Below are positions 44,089 to 56,326 of a stretch of 64,000 nucleotides of DNA, one piece after another; within the stretch, counting starts at the first letter, position 1, and every line of letters begins with the position of its first letter. The DNA is from Vicia villosa. Its lineage: Eukaryota; Streptophyta; Magnoliopsida; Fabales; Fabaceae. Under the pieces are notes generated by a model, which saw nothing but the letters and a program-made list of their open reading frames with translations, was not told the origin of the DNA and made no database searches. The stretch is taken from NCBI RefSeq assembly GCF_029867415.1, contig NC_081184.1:78280364-78344363 (forward strand), read 5' to 3'. Made by a program: the position numbers and the translations under genes.

Positions 44089-46031
44089 GTGGGTTTTCGT
44101 CGTTTCGGAACTTCATGAGTTTCCTTTGACTAAACCTCTTTTGCTTTTTCTAAGGGTAGTATCACACCGTTCGCAACCTTTAGAGTTTGTGGATTGATAA
44201 AGAAAACCTACGACCCTTTTGCCCCTTGGTGGGGAGTTAACACATTTCTCCTTCCCTCCATCTTAGTTATGTATCTTTGTTCAGGATATTGCCCCAGTTG
44301 GACTAACCCTTGCCCCCTAAGTTATCGTAGAGCGTCCTTGTAAGTTTTGCTATGTTCTAAGATGAACCCCTTTATGACTAGATACCTCTTGAGTGTATCT
44401 ATTGGGGAACTTCTTTGTTGAACTAATCCTTGCTCGATGACAATCTTTATTGTATTTACAATCCTATTGCGAAGAGGCCTGAACATGTGGCTAGCATGGT
44501 GAAAGATATCCTTTTTTCCTTAGTAAGACCAAGCTCATTCCTAATTATTTATCGTCCTTTCTCCATAGTTTATGATCTTTTTTTGTTTTCTTCGCGAGTC
44601 TCGGGAAATCGGCTAGCACGGTAAGTACGAATACGTGCGAAGGTAGAAATGCAAATGCTAGTGTAAATGTATGAATGCATGAAAACGTGAATGCATGCGT
44701 ATGCAAAAGACTCCCTTTTTTTGCGTATATGATGACTCCTTATATGCAATGCAGACGTGCGACATATATAATCCTAAGGATAGCCTATGCGGATTTTGAG
44801 GTGACATTAGACCCTAGCGAAATCCTTGCAAGCTAGATGTTAAGACACGCCAATAGAAATCCCTTAGATTAGGGAGTATGCAGAAGGTAGCGGCTGGTGA
44901 CCGTTCAAGACAGTCACCAAATCTCATGGCCATCGAGAGGCCGTACGACGTGTACCAATGAAGTTGTCCCTCGCGGGAAGGTTCTCTGTGCGGAACACAA
45001 CCTATCTAAGGATGATATCGAACAAAGTGAAATCCCTATAGGCTAGGGATGAAGGATGTACAAATGGAAATCCAAACCCTACGAGCTAGGGGGTACGCGA
45101 GAGCAAGCATAGGGTGACCATTCAAGACAGTCATTAAATAACGAAGTTGTCCCTCGTGCGAAGAATGCGATCTTAGAAGTAGCATCCCTACTGGCTAGGG
45201 AGTGCGTAGATGTAGGCACAAGGTGATTGTTCAAGACAACCACTAGGCCTCATGGCCATCGAGAGACCAATTGACTTGCATAAATGGATATGTCCTTCGT
45301 GGGAAGGACAAGGTCTTGGAAATGGGAACCCTACGGGCTAGGGAACGCATATGAAGACCTGCAAAATTAAAAAGCAAGTATTCGCAGTATATAAATCACA
45401 AACATATAATAAGCACCTACGCACAAAAGCCCTAAGTTCATAGGTTCGACATGATGACTTATGGGGTCTGCCCTTCCCATTGGTATGTTCTGACAAGGAT
45501 CTCATGAGGCCGTTCGTAGCCTCCAAGACTTTTTGTCTCTTTGGATTTTAGAATAACTCATTTGCCCATGAGGTTCGAGTTTTAGGGTAGGTTCTAAGAG
45601 AGATCGTCCAAATACCAAGTCTTGCCCTCAACAAAGTCAAGCCTCATTTTGGACATTTCCGGATATTCAACCCACTCTGAGTGGAATTATCAATAAGACT
45701 CATAGGTGATGCAAGTCCCCCTGGTCTTAAGGATAATTCCCACACTTAGGTTTAACCACAATTTATATATCCCAAGAATGCGATAAAACATCAAATATTA
45801 AAATAAACAAATATTTATTTAAATTGATGTAAAATGAAATTGCAAATAAATAAATAAATAATTTAAATATTTAAATTTAAAAAAGAAAAGAAAAAAAACC
45901 CTAAATCCTAATCCAAAACCCTAATCCTAGTAAATTAGCCAAACCCTAATAATTAACCAAAAACTTAAATAATTAACCAAAACCTAAACCCCGCCAAAAC
46001 CTAGGAGCATAATATTCACCATTATAGTTTA
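44089..46031 (-). other. Leader of the minus-strand Tat/Ogre-like element, cut by the main Ogre
   Basis: It lies between the main Ogre and a minus-strand PBS. On the minus strand it has the CATTCATGCATTCATAC-type motif seen in the Ogre leader (44650-44700). No gene is supported. 44089-44350 on the minus strand has a short coding-looking stretch broken by TAGs, too weak to name. 44880-45350 carries repeats: CCCTA…TAGGG hairpins at five places, GGTGAC…GTCACC-type hairpins at three, and GGCC…GGCC. Confidence 0.6.
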
Positions 46032-46049
46032 TCCCCAGCAGAGTCGCCA
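46032..46049 (-). promoter_or_regulatory. Primer binding site of the minus-strand element
   Basis: Minus strand reads TGGCGACTCTGCTGGGGA, two bases from the LTR end. It is the same type as the PBS at 4378 and 13523. Confidence 0.88.
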
Positions 46050-46165
46050 ACTGTAGCAACCTGCCCTAAAAATTAAGATTTTTAGAGTCGCCACCTATTC
46101 TACCAGGGCGAATAGGAAACCCTACGCAGTTAAGAGAATTTCGGGTAAGTTATTATATTCGGGTC

Positions 46166-46374
46166 AAGGGAAGGTGTTAGGCACCCTTAACTCTTTCCTA
46201 AGGTTTTGGGTTCAAGGTAAAGGTTTATGGCTAAAAGTGTAAAGGTTCATAGCTAAGAAAATGAATAGGGTGAACGGAAAAATTCGAACCTAATTAGAAT
46301 TTTGGGGAAGGGGACTCGCCTTGTTGCCAAGTGCCTACGTACCTCCTTAGGGAGGATCAGAGTCAACATAGTTC
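46166..46374 (-). other. Conserved U5 hairpin module, minus-strand LTR
   Basis: Read on the minus strand: GAACTA, hairpin A CCTCC-CTAA-GGAGG, GTAGGCA, hairpin B CTTG-GCAA-CAAG (46320-46331), GCGAG, and hairpin D AAGGG/CCCTT (46166-46188) around TGCCTAACACCTT. A hairpin C with an AGTA loop was not found; CCTTA…TAAGG near 46195 may be its equivalent. Confidence 0.65.
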
Positions 46375-47194
46375 GGGGCAGGGTTGTACGCCTTGGATTA
46401 ATATGACGTGGTTTGGAGGTATTTTGAATTACCTTATAGTAGTTTTAAAATTCGAAGTTTGCAAGGTATTTTGAATTTCCTTATCACAGTTTTTGAAAAT
46501 CCGTAGTTTATGAAAAAGGGTGTTTTGAATATGGCGTACAACCCTGACTTTAATTGGTTCCATTAATCACGATGATTAATAGATTTAATCACCATAATTA
46601 ACGGATTAATAAGAATTGCTAACTATTTTAATCGATAGATTCGATTATCACTATTAGCAAATTGAATGTATTTTAAAATTAAATTATTAATTTATCGTTA
46701 CTCCTCATAATCAATATATTTGATTAAAAATAGTAACGAATTGATAGAGAAAAAATGCTAATCATCATAACTAATAGAATAGTTAAAACCTTTTAGCAAA
46801 ATAAACCCTATTTGAATTTATATTATTTAATTAATTAAATAATTAATTATTAACCATCGTGACCGATTAATTTGATGGAAACGAATAATAAATAAATCCT
46901 AATACTAATTATATTATTAATTCAATTTTTAAAAATCAAATTATATATATATATATATATATAAATAATTAGGTTTTAATTAAATAGTTATATAAATAAT
47001 ATATAAAAAAATATATAAAGATAAAACCTGGGCGTATAATTTTATGTGGGAAGCATTTGAGGGTGTATGGTGGTGGTGCATCTCCTGGGACCTCAGATCT
47101 GGGCACGCAGACATCCAACAGTGACAGGCGATGGTGCATCATGGACGCATGTGAAGGCATAACATTGAATCTGCTATGTGAGTGAGAAAATACA

Positions 47195-47275
47195 TTGTCT
47201 TCAGCCAGGTTCGAACCTGGGTCTTATACAATACCAAGAAGCCTCGCTTCCAATTATGTTGTATCAATTATTCAT
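47195..47275 (-). other. tRNA-like module in the minus-strand LTR
   Basis: B box GGTTCGAACCT (47208-47219; near-palindromic) lies in CCAGGTTCGAACCTGG. The A box is not clear. The module lies in the U5 side of the LTR, as in Ogre. Confidence 0.45.
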
Positions 47276-48811
47276 AAATAATATGCATCAAATTAATTAA
47301 GTATAATAATGTATGGGTAAATGGAAAAAGTTAGAATAACTGCGCATGGGACCCATGTGTGCTAGGACCAGCCAAACACACGCAGCGAGGTGTTGCACCA
47401 AAAAAATTGCCCACCTATTTATGCCTAACTGGCTTTCACATCACCATTCATGTACATACTTCATATAGGCCATTCATCCAATACATTCATTCATATCATT
47501 GATATTGCCCAAGAAAATTGATAAGAAAAGAGCTTCTGTTTAGGAAATTTCTTGGTTCAGAAGAGAGGATTTAAAGTCTGATTATATGGCATCATTCTCA
47601 CTGAAATCCTCCTGAAATCAGGGTTTCACGATCTTTAACTCAAGGCATTGATTGGAGAATGTAAGCTTGAAGTTCATCTGGTATTCGCAAACCAAGGTTT
47701 TGACCAAAGTCGACGCAGTTGACTTTTTGGTCAACATTTAATTAGGAGATGATTTTGAGTATGAAAATACGGTTGCCTTGAAGAAATATTCAGTGGATTT
47801 GTGTTGGTGGAAAACTGATTGAGAATTAGATCGGAAACGGATTAATCGGGAAATTCATCTAGAATCGAAAAAATCAGGAAAAGTTGACTTTTTGGTCAAG
47901 GCCAAGGTCAACTGTCAAATATTGACTTTTGGTGAAAATTCGATCAAAGAAAGTCAATGGAATAAATAAAATAAAAAACTAACCAAAAGTTGCCAAAAAT
48001 GGAAGTTGGTTAGAATGTGAAATTTGACAAAAGGGGAAAGTTCTATACTTAGAACTTTTTGAAGAAAGTTTGAGGATGGCTCAGTAGCTGACTTGAGGGC
48101 TATCTTTCACATGGATAAAATCTTCATTTCAAAACAAGAAGTTGGTGATTCATCAATAAAACATATGCTGAGTACATCAAAATTCCTAGTAACGCACAGT
48201 GGCCAAGCAGCTGACTTTGAGCTCATTTTTCACATGGTTATGGGCAATATTTTGAAAACTCTTGAACATCAAAGTTGTCTAACTAATGGCACTCTATAAA
48301 GTTGTAGTTGGAAGTTACTTTAAAAAATGATTGGATCAAAAGATATATGGGAAGAAAGTTGGTGGTTCAACGTTGGATTATTCTCCAAGACTTGGCTGAA
48401 ATGCCCAATCACTATAGTCAGTTGCAACGTCATGGTTTGCTAGCTGTGTTTGAAGAGGCTCCAATCTTTATCTTTGCTCGAGGTTAACAAGAAAACTCTT
48501 CTCTTCCGTCTCTTCTTTATGATAGTACCAAATCTGAGTCCAATGATTTACCATAGTTCTAATTATGTGAGTGTAAATATGGATATATGGTTAATGCGAG
48601 TCCAGTCGTGGTATGCACTAGGGAAGTCAGTTTTCTTGTCTTGCCCGATACAAGAAACTTGCGCACCACTCACTTCACCTCATTGAGCCATGCAAAATTC
48701 TGCACACACAAAGTGAAAAGAAAAGCTTACTTAAAATATAAAAACACTTGTTTACTAAGTGTGAGAAGAAAAGATCAGCTGCTATAGCAACACCATACAC
48801 ACTCACACCTC

Positions 48812-48820
48812 ACTATATAA
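48812..48820 (+). promoter_or_regulatory. TATA-like box, solo LTR of the second family
   Basis: CTATATAAT lies about 1.42 kb into the LTR, and the donor-like GGTAAGT follows 540 bp later, as in the Ogre LTR. Confidence 0.6.
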
Positions 48821-50706
48821 TCTAAAATCTCTTCATAAACTCAACAATTCACATTCCTTTTTTCTCAGATTCAAAACTCCTAGAAACTTCCTCTTCATTC
48901 TTTCCTCTCCCATTTTCACGTAACCAACTTCCATAACCGCCATAACCAACTCAACTAACCTCCAACACCAATCTTCATCTTCTCCTTCAATCATCAACAA
49001 GCTCCACCATCAATCTCGTCCATCATCATCTTCAATAACCTTCATCATCATCATCCATAGATTTTCATCATCATATTCTCCTCCACTAGCTTCCGTTACT
49101 GATTCTCTCCAAGCGTCATCAATCATCTTTGGCTTTCGATCGTGATTATCACCATCATCATCCTCTCAAAACCCAGTTCCAAGCTCCAAGATGCATCATC
49201 TTTGACTCCTTCCACGGCCTTAAGGATTTAGTTCACTTTTGAGTTTATTTCTCGGAAGTTTATGTTCATAGCAACGTCACGCGCCACTGATAAAGCAAGA
49301 GGAGTGGAAGGCAGCTTGTAGAGTTTCTGGCGTTTTGTTCAAGCCCTCGAGGTAAGTTCCTTGGATCTTGCTTTCGCATATTAGATAGCATGTAATGCAC
49401 TCAGTATCGCATTTATGAATCTTCTTTAAAGCTTGAACTAGATTTCACTACGCATAAATTGCTTGCTATTTGAATGGTGCAGTGGCATGCTTAGGTTCTG
49501 TATAGCATGAGCATCGTTTTAATGAGTGCAACGGATGTTTTGGTGAAAGTTCATAGAATTAGGACTTTATATAATGCTTTGATCAGGTTTTTAAGATGCT
49601 TTAATGGAGAAACGGAGGTTGGATTCGTGATCTGCACGAAATTCTAAGTTGAAAGGTGGTAGCTTTCTAGATTTCTGGGCACGGTGGGGTTTCTCCAGTG
49701 GGAGGATGGTCGGAAGAGAAGACCGGAAAATACTTCCGGCGTCTGAACTTGTGTTGCATGTTTCTCTCAGATGAGTCTCCGTGGCAGCACCTCATTGGTG
49801 CTCATTTTCAGCATCTTTTTATTTTTGTCTTTTCCATATGATTCTGCAAGAAGATGGTGCGTTCTGATTGGCTGGAGGCATATTTTGTCTCATAGTAACT
49901 TAATTCATTTTTGCCCAATTGATAGTTACTCCATTATTAGGCTAGCCACGCTTATTATGTACCATATAACAAAATGAAGCTATAATACATGCACTTTGTT
50001 GGAAATAAAAAGAAATAAGGATTAAAATAGATGATTGAGCTGGGTCACGTGAATCATTGGGCCCTGGCGCCGTTTCTTTCCACACCCTTGCAGTTCAGGC
50101 CCAAGCGCACTTCAACATGTTTTCAGTTCAATACCTGATTGCTAACTTACCCCCTGTACAGTTTTGTTAATTGTTTTGTTTTCTTTCTTTAATTTTTGTT
50201 TAGTAAATCATTTTCCACTCAAATAAAAAATTGTAAAAAATTAGTTTCTAACCAATTAGAATTTTTAGAATTTTATAGATTTTATTTTAGAATTTAATTG
50301 ATTTGTTTGCATTTTTTCTCTAATTTTTGATTGGTGCTTATTGAATATAAATACTTAGTTTTTGTTTTAATTCATAAAAATAGTTCTAAGTTTGATAAAA
50401 AATACCATTGTGTTTGTAAATATTTCATTGTTAGTTTAGATTTTATTTCTATCATTTTTGTGAATATTTTCAATATTTTGAGAAATGTCTAAAATACCCC
50501 TAATTGTTAAAGTTGACTTTAGTCAACTTAAACAACTCTCTTCTTAGTGAACTTCCCTTAGATTTTAGTTTAGATCTTAAATAGGAATTAGAATGACAAT
50601 TAGATTAGAAAATAGGTTAGTTCCCCTTTCTCATTTCTTTTTCTCTTTCAACATTTAAAAACTTAATAACTACTGATAAGGATCATACCGTTTTTTTCTT
50701 TTCGTG

Positions 50707-51095
50707 GTAGGAAAGAAATGATTGGGGCGTAGGCCCCGATGTATGTTCTTTCCTACTTAGCGGAAGAGAAATGATTGAGGCGTAGGCCTCGGTGTATTTC
50801 TTAACCGCTATTTAGAGAAACGATTGTGGCGTAGGCCTCGATGTGCATTCTCTAAATATTCAAAAAACTTTGTATTTCTTAACCGCTATTTAGAGAAACG
50901 ATTGTGGTGTAGGCCTCGATGTGCATTCTCTAAATATTCAAAAAACTTTGTATTTCTTAACCGTTATTTAGAGAAACGATTGTGGCGTAGGCCTCGATGT
51001 GCATTCTCTAAATATTCAAAAACTCTGTATTTCTTAACCGCTATTTAGAGAAACGATTGTGGCATGGGCCTCGATGTGCATTCTCTAAAATATTC
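50707..51095 (+). repeat. Tandem hairpin array with covarying stems
   Basis: Hairpin 1 pairs GTAGGAAAGAA (50707-50717) with TTCTTTCCTAC (50746-50756), around GGGGC-GTAG-GCCCC. Hairpin 2 pairs AGCGG and AGAAAT with ATTTCT and CCGCT (50759-50809), around GAGGC-GTAG-GCCTC. Hairpin 3 pairs TATTTAGAGAA (50809-50819) with TTCTCTAAATA (50848-50858), and recurs about four times at 78-bp spacing. The loop phrase GGCGTAGGCC is nearly constant. Confidence 0.88.
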
Positions 51096-51424
51096 AAAAA
51101 AAAGCTTTTTATGGTATGATCTAAATCACAAATAAATTCCCTTAAAAAACACCCAACCAAAAACACATAAAACATCTAATAAATGGTAAGATTTAAAACA
51201 AAGTAAGGAAGTGATGTGAAGCCTTGTAGTGGGTTTTGTCATCATGGAATTACAATAAAAGACACAAACCCACGTTCATTTTTTTTTGCCTTGTTAGGCA
51301 CCTAAGAACAAGTTAAGTCCTTTCCAAAAGTAGGCGTGTAAGTCTCCAAAGGTCGAGCATCGTGGATTGCGATCTTAACCGCTGTTCAACTAAAAAACAC
51401 AAAACAAATGGAAACTATGGAGCC

Positions 51425-51638
51425 GAACTACGGTCGCTCTGATTCCTTGTAAGGGATACGTAGGCATTGGGTCGCGGGGCCCAAGCGAGCACACTTGTAA
51501 ATAATTCCTTCTTTCCCCATTTTTCTTTTGCATTCATTCACATTTAGGTTTAGACATAGATACACCCTTTAGATAGAAACAAGTATAGGTGGATACCATC
51601 GAGTACGATGGGCGTGAGGGGTGCTAGCACCTTCCCCT
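51425..51638 (+). other. Conserved U5 hairpin module, second-family solo LTR
   Basis: GAACTAC; hairpin A ATTCCT-TGTA-AGGGAT (51442-51457); GTAGGCA; hairpin B TTGGGTC-GCGG-GGCCCAA (51467-51484); GCGAGC; hairpin C CCATCG-AGTA-CGATGG (51596-51611); hairpin D AGGGG/CCCCT (51617-51638). Confidence 0.7.
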
Positions 51639-51780
51639 AGCGTAACTGACTCCCGTACCCTGTTCTCTGGTCGAAAGACCCTGTTCTTATTTCGAGTTAG
51701 GTTTTTGGTATTCCTTTCCCGCGATGGGATGAATATATTAGTGGCGACTCTGATCCATTATTCGCGGTAGTGACACGAGG

Positions 51781-53473
51781 GACCTTTGAAATTTTGACCG
51801 GAGAATCAGAGAGATGACCCACGTGGAGAGAGGGTTGTGAAGGTTGACCAGCTATTGACATCGTGACACGCGTGGGTCAATCCTCCAACGTTCCTGTTCA
51901 TCTTCCATGACCTCAGGACATGCGGAATTTCTTGCGAGTTTATGTATGAAATTAATTGCGGATTTTCCGCAGGTTCTCCCTCTTCAACCTGCAAAATCAA
52001 AACTCAGAGAAACAACGTTAACAACGTGACCCAAATGCCCAGATCCCCTAATTGCCGCCTCCTGATCACGATCACGGGTTTTGTTTGGCCGAAAACCTCC
52101 CAAAACATGGCAACCGAAGGGGTTCCTTCTTTATGCCCTAACATTGGCATAACACCATACCTGCGTCAAACCTCAAAAATAAATGTTCAAAACAACTCTA
52201 AACATGATTATGAACAACTATGCAAGCAAAGAAATGATTTAAATGTCACGGATTGGAAGTTTGAAATTTAAAAACACGTTCAAACCGGGAGTGAAGAATG
52301 CCAGGTCTTTCCTTATGCTACGAGTTTGTATGCTGGCTGGAAACGATCCCTGGTAGCCTTAGAGAGAGTATGCAACGACAGGAATTGATTGAATGTGGCT
52401 GCAAATATGAACTTCGATGATGCAGCTTTGTTGTGAATATTTTTAGGTGAAAACCCTAGGTTTTGGTTGCCAAAAATTCCCCCCTGGCTTGTGGTTTCGT
52501 TCCCCATATATAAGTGTGTGGAATTAGGTTAAAATTCTGGGCCAGAATCTCTTTGAATCTTGAGATGAAATTTTTAGAAATTTGATTCTTAAATCTTTCT
52601 AATCATGGCCAAATTTTGATCCTATCTTACCACTTCCAATTTTCACGAAATTTTACCTATAATGTGGTGTGATTGATGATTAAAATTGATCAATATAATA
52701 TCTACAATCAAATATTTGATTTTCCTTTGATTAACATGAATTATATCACTTTTAAAATGAATAAAAATTCATCATAAATCAAATAAACCATATAAATTCG
52801 TGGCAATAATATTTGGAGTCTTGGATAACTTGTGGATCAAAATTAGATCTTAAAAAGTTAGGCCCATTTGAAAGAAAATCCAATTTGAACCACTTTTGCT
52901 TCACATTTTCCATCCAAAATCGACCAACTTTGACAAGGCATATCTCCCCCAATTCTTAAGATATGGAAGAGTTCTTGAGTGAGAAATATCTGATGTTCCA
53001 TGTGAAAGTTATGACTAGTCAAAGTTTAGTTGACTTTTTTAGTTAAAAACCCCTAATTTGAACTTTTGACTTTGTTCATTTCTGAGTTTTTATTAATGAA
53101 TCATGATCAAACTTTGATCAAATGATGGATATAACCTCAAATACTTGATGTTGACCAAAAGTCTTGAAGTTTGACTGTAATTTGACTATAGTTGACTTTT
53201 AGGTCAACATAGTTGATTATTGATCATCTGAACCATTGACTGAACAATCTTGTGATCCAAAGCTTGAAAATTTGCCTGGAGATGCTCTGAGACATATGAG
53301 ATACCTTGGGGTCCATTTGAGGCCTTAGAGATTCAAACTCCTTTCATAAAATGCAAACCCTAGTTTTGGATATCCTGGATTAGGAGGAGCTTTGTCTGAT
53401 AGAACCCTGAGTGCTCTTGGGCAATTGAGGAACCTTTGATTGAATATAAGAGGGCAAATTTTAGGGTATGACA
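51781..53473 (-). repeat. 5' part (U3 and start) of the minus-strand LTR
   Basis: It ends on the + strand in TTTTAGGGTATGACA, the complement of the TGTCATACCC start shared by the Ogre LTRs. A minus-strand TATA-like TTATATATGG lies at 52504-52513. No gene is seen; the ORFs at 51806-52507 are LTR sequence. Confidence 0.82.
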
Positions 53474-53872
53474 GGAGTATGGGAATTCCATCTAATGTAA
53501 GAATATTCGGATGGAGATTGCTGTTAGAGAAACTGCCGACACGAGACTAGCTTTGGAAAAGGAACATCATTGGTGATAGGCAGGATTGCAAATGTATTTT
53601 ATGTTGAGAGGAAGAGGAAACATTCTGTCACTTGTTTGGCAATTGTTGTGTTACAAGGAACATAAGGTTCAAGGTAACTAAGTGGATAGGAACAACAAAG
53701 GATATATTAGAGGAGGAACTAAGATTTTATTGGGCAAATTTTGACAAAATTAAGGATAAAGATGAAATATTAACATTAGGCTTGATATGGATGGCGACGG
53801 ATTGGAATATCAGGAAGGCTAGAAATGACATACCATTCAATGATAGTCGATTCATTTTTTATGATTGTTACT
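53474..53872 (+). pseudogene. LINE-type zf-RVT coding fragment, part 1
   Basis: One frame reads NVRIFGWRLLLEKLPTRD-stop-LWKRNIIGDRQDCKCILC-stop-EEEETFCHLFGNC and continues RNIRFKVTKWIG…LGLIWMATDWNIRKARNDI. Trp-Arg-Leu-Leu, Leu-Pro-Thr-Arg and Cys-x-x-Cys…CHLF fit the zinc-binding domain found C-terminal to RT in plant LINEs and their derivatives. Stops TAG (near 53549) and TGA (near 53609) make it a pseudogene. Its left side is cut by the minus-strand LTR at 53473 and its right side by an Athila-like element at 53873. Confidence 0.75.
53868..53872 (+). repeat. Target site duplication TTACT, left copy
   Basis: Recurs at 60333-60337 beyond the right LTR. Confidence 0.95.
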
Positions 53873-55280
53873 TGATCGATAAAATAGCAAGTGTACTATT
53901 TTTCCTCTTGTAATAATAGGGAAAATTCCTCGAATATCGATCTCAGGGACTGCACTGGAATAATGAGTTCAATTTAAAGTTCAATTAAACAAAAACTTCA
54001 ATTGGGTTTTGTTTTGTGATTATAACTTAGCGAAAAATAGAATAAGCAGTCAATGAAATTGACTTTTTAAACAAAGATGAGTAACATGCTAGGGATATTG
54101 GATGATTGACAATGTAACAACTCTGAAATTTCTATTGCAACAACTTATTTTCAATAATCAATTACCGGTTCTTAAGGTTGTTTGATCCTAAGTCCTTAGT
54201 GAAAAAACCTTTGATCTTTCATTCTAAACCCTAAGTCCTTAGAGATTTACAATGAAATCAAGCAATTAAGTTATCAAGAATATCCGGTTACTATAAAGTA
54301 ATCCTAGTCCTAGGTAATATCAATTATAGCATATTCTTATGAAAGCATTATCAATGGTGGTCCGACCTAAATGATAATCATACATCAATTCCAATTTTTC
54401 CGAAAGGAAAATCTTTAAAAACATCAAGAGAATAAATTAACAATAGAAAACATGATAGTTATCGCAATTTCAAATTGAGAGTCATTACAAAGTTAAATCA
54501 GAGCCACCCCCTAGCATTGAGGGGTTTAGCTACTCATAGTATTCAAAGAAAACACAATAATGAATAAATACTTTGCAAGAAATTGGAGGAGATTGAATCT
54601 TCAATTTCTTCCGTTCATGAAGATCTTCTTCTCTCCTAAACCCTTGCTTTCTCCAATCTTCTGTCGTATTCTTTTCTCTAATATGTCAAAAGTCCCTCTC
54701 TCCTTCCACAAACCTTGTTTAAATAGTATTAGCATCAGTCTTAGTGTCCATAAAAAGTCCAAAGTATCCTTAACACAAGACAGAGTAAAACAGATCAAAA
54801 AGTGAAGTTTCTGTCCGCATCCATCTACACGGGCCGTGTTAATTAAGACGGGTGCCCGTGTTGATTTACTGTTTCACGTAAGGTTGAAATTCTACCCAGG
54901 CCTATCAACACGGGCCGTGTTGATTAACACGGGTGCCCGTGTTGATTCACTGACTGACGTAGCTTTTTTCATTGATACTGGCCCATCAACACGGGCGCCC
55001 GTGTTGATCCTGACTTTTCAACTTTTGGCTTTTCGGAGCGTCCAACATTCAGCTTTTAGTCCTTTTGAACCTATGCATCAACCTGCAACACTAACACTAC
55101 CAAATCGAAGCATAAAGAAGATCTTTTGACATAAACTTTAAACCAAATGCAACGCAATACTATAAATTAATAAATATGATAAACTTAACTTAAAAGGCAA
55201 TAAAACAACTGAATGTGTTACCGAGATGATGAATTTGTGCTGGATGAAAGACATAACTTAATAGAAATGGTGACCGATCA
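53873..55280 (-). repeat. 3' LTR of the Athila-like element
   Basis: About 1.41 kb, closely similar to 58916-60332. Contains clustered palindromes around ACACGGGC…CCGTGTTGAT (54826-55010). Just outside, the minus strand has AAGTTTGGGGTTA as putative PPT. Confidence 0.93.
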
Positions 55281-56326
55281 TAACCCCAAACTTATCTCAT
55301 TGCTTGTCCTCAAGTAATGTATTGAGACTAAACAGAGGTCACCCACGAATTTCTCTCTCCACAACACAGCCTGTGTTTTTCGTAACTTGGCTTTTCCTTC
55401 CCGATCAAGCTTCTGATTTCCTGCATCGAACTATCTACCACACTTTCAAATCAGAGGACTTCTTTACCTGCAAACTTTTCACACTCTCACCAGATCTCTC
55501 GGGGTTAAAGTGTTTGCACTCACAGTACCAAAGTATGCAATATCAACTCTTAATTTTGAATTTACTCTATCTTCACTACACAAATAGATTCCACACACTT
55601 TATGAGGTCTTTTTGGTTGTAACGGGGCTCAGGTATGGGAGGATAGACAAATGAATGGATAACAAAGGGTTTTGGGTTCGGCATTCATGTTATTTTTCTC
55701 ATTTTTTGTGCCTCAATAGTGACCTGGGGTTTATTCAACTTTGATTCTTCACTCAATTTTTCTATGAGCATATTTGAGTCTTTAGTAACGACAAGTGCTT
55801 TTATCTTCTTTATTTATTTATTTATTTATTTCTTTTTAGGCTCTTTTTCTACGAATTGTCACCCCAAACTTAGCTTTTTGCACACTTTATAATTTACAAC
55901 AATCATGCCGAACAAGAGTAGGAAGTGTATAGTTACGGATATACAGGGAAAACTTAGCTTTCATCCACTAGCTATCAATCTCGGGTTCATCCAACAACTA
56001 TCTCTCACTCTGTAACACAATGGTATACCAAAGACGAATAGAAATGCTAAAAACAAAATAAAAACATAAACAAAAGAAATGCAAGAAACCCCCCCCCCCC
56101 ACACTTGAACTAAACATTGACCTCAATGTTTTAGCCCACTGCGGAAAGGACTCACATAGGGTACATCAACTGCATCTGCCGTGTTCAAGCTTTCACAAGA
56201 GAAATCCCCTTTTTATTACCTGACATAAAACAAAACAAAAGAACAAATTAATTATTAAAAGTGTGGGTTTCCTCCCACAAAGCGCTTCGTTTCATGTTGC
56301 ATGGCTCGACGGTCCATTACCCTTTA
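55281..56326 (-). other. Noncoding 3' internal region of the Athila-like element
   Basis: No supported gene and no RT or integrase motifs. It contains a C10 run near 56090 and TTTATTTATTTATT near 55820. Domain order puts pol here, so it has been lost. Confidence 0.6.

Larger units (their letters stand above)
46052..47390 (-). repeat. 3' part of the minus-strand LTR
   Basis: Contains the U5 module (46166-46374) and a tRNA-like B box (47208-47219). It ends at 47390 in CGAGG, the target duplication of the inserted solo LTR. The rest of this LTR continues at 51781-53473. Confidence 0.85.
47391..51775 (+). mobile_element. Solo LTR of another Tat/Ogre-like family
   Basis: 4385 bp from TGTTGCACC to GCGGTAGTGACA, with perfect CGAGG duplications at 47386-47390 and 51776-51780. 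No internal region is present. It has a TATA-like box at 48812, GGTAAGT at 49352, a hairpin array at 50707-51095 and the U5 module at 51425-51638. A long pyrimidine/CATCAT-rich leader lies at 48840-49200. No supported gene. Confidence 0.93.
44089..53473 (-). mobile_element. Minus-strand Tat/Ogre-like element: leader and 5' LTR
   Basis: The minus-strand LTR starts TGTCATACCCTAAAATTTG at 53473 and ends …GGTTGCTACA at 46052, followed by the PBS. Without the inserted solo LTR (47391-51775) it is about 3.0 kb. The internal part is truncated at 44089 by the main Ogre, so coding regions are outside the window. The U5 module and PBS place it in the Ogre/Tat group. Confidence 0.85.

Noticed and set aside
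47391..51775. A host gene with a CATCAT-rich 5' UTR near 48840-49200
   Set aside because: The segment lies inside a solo LTR bounded by perfect CGAGG duplications, and no ORF over 80 codons is supported.
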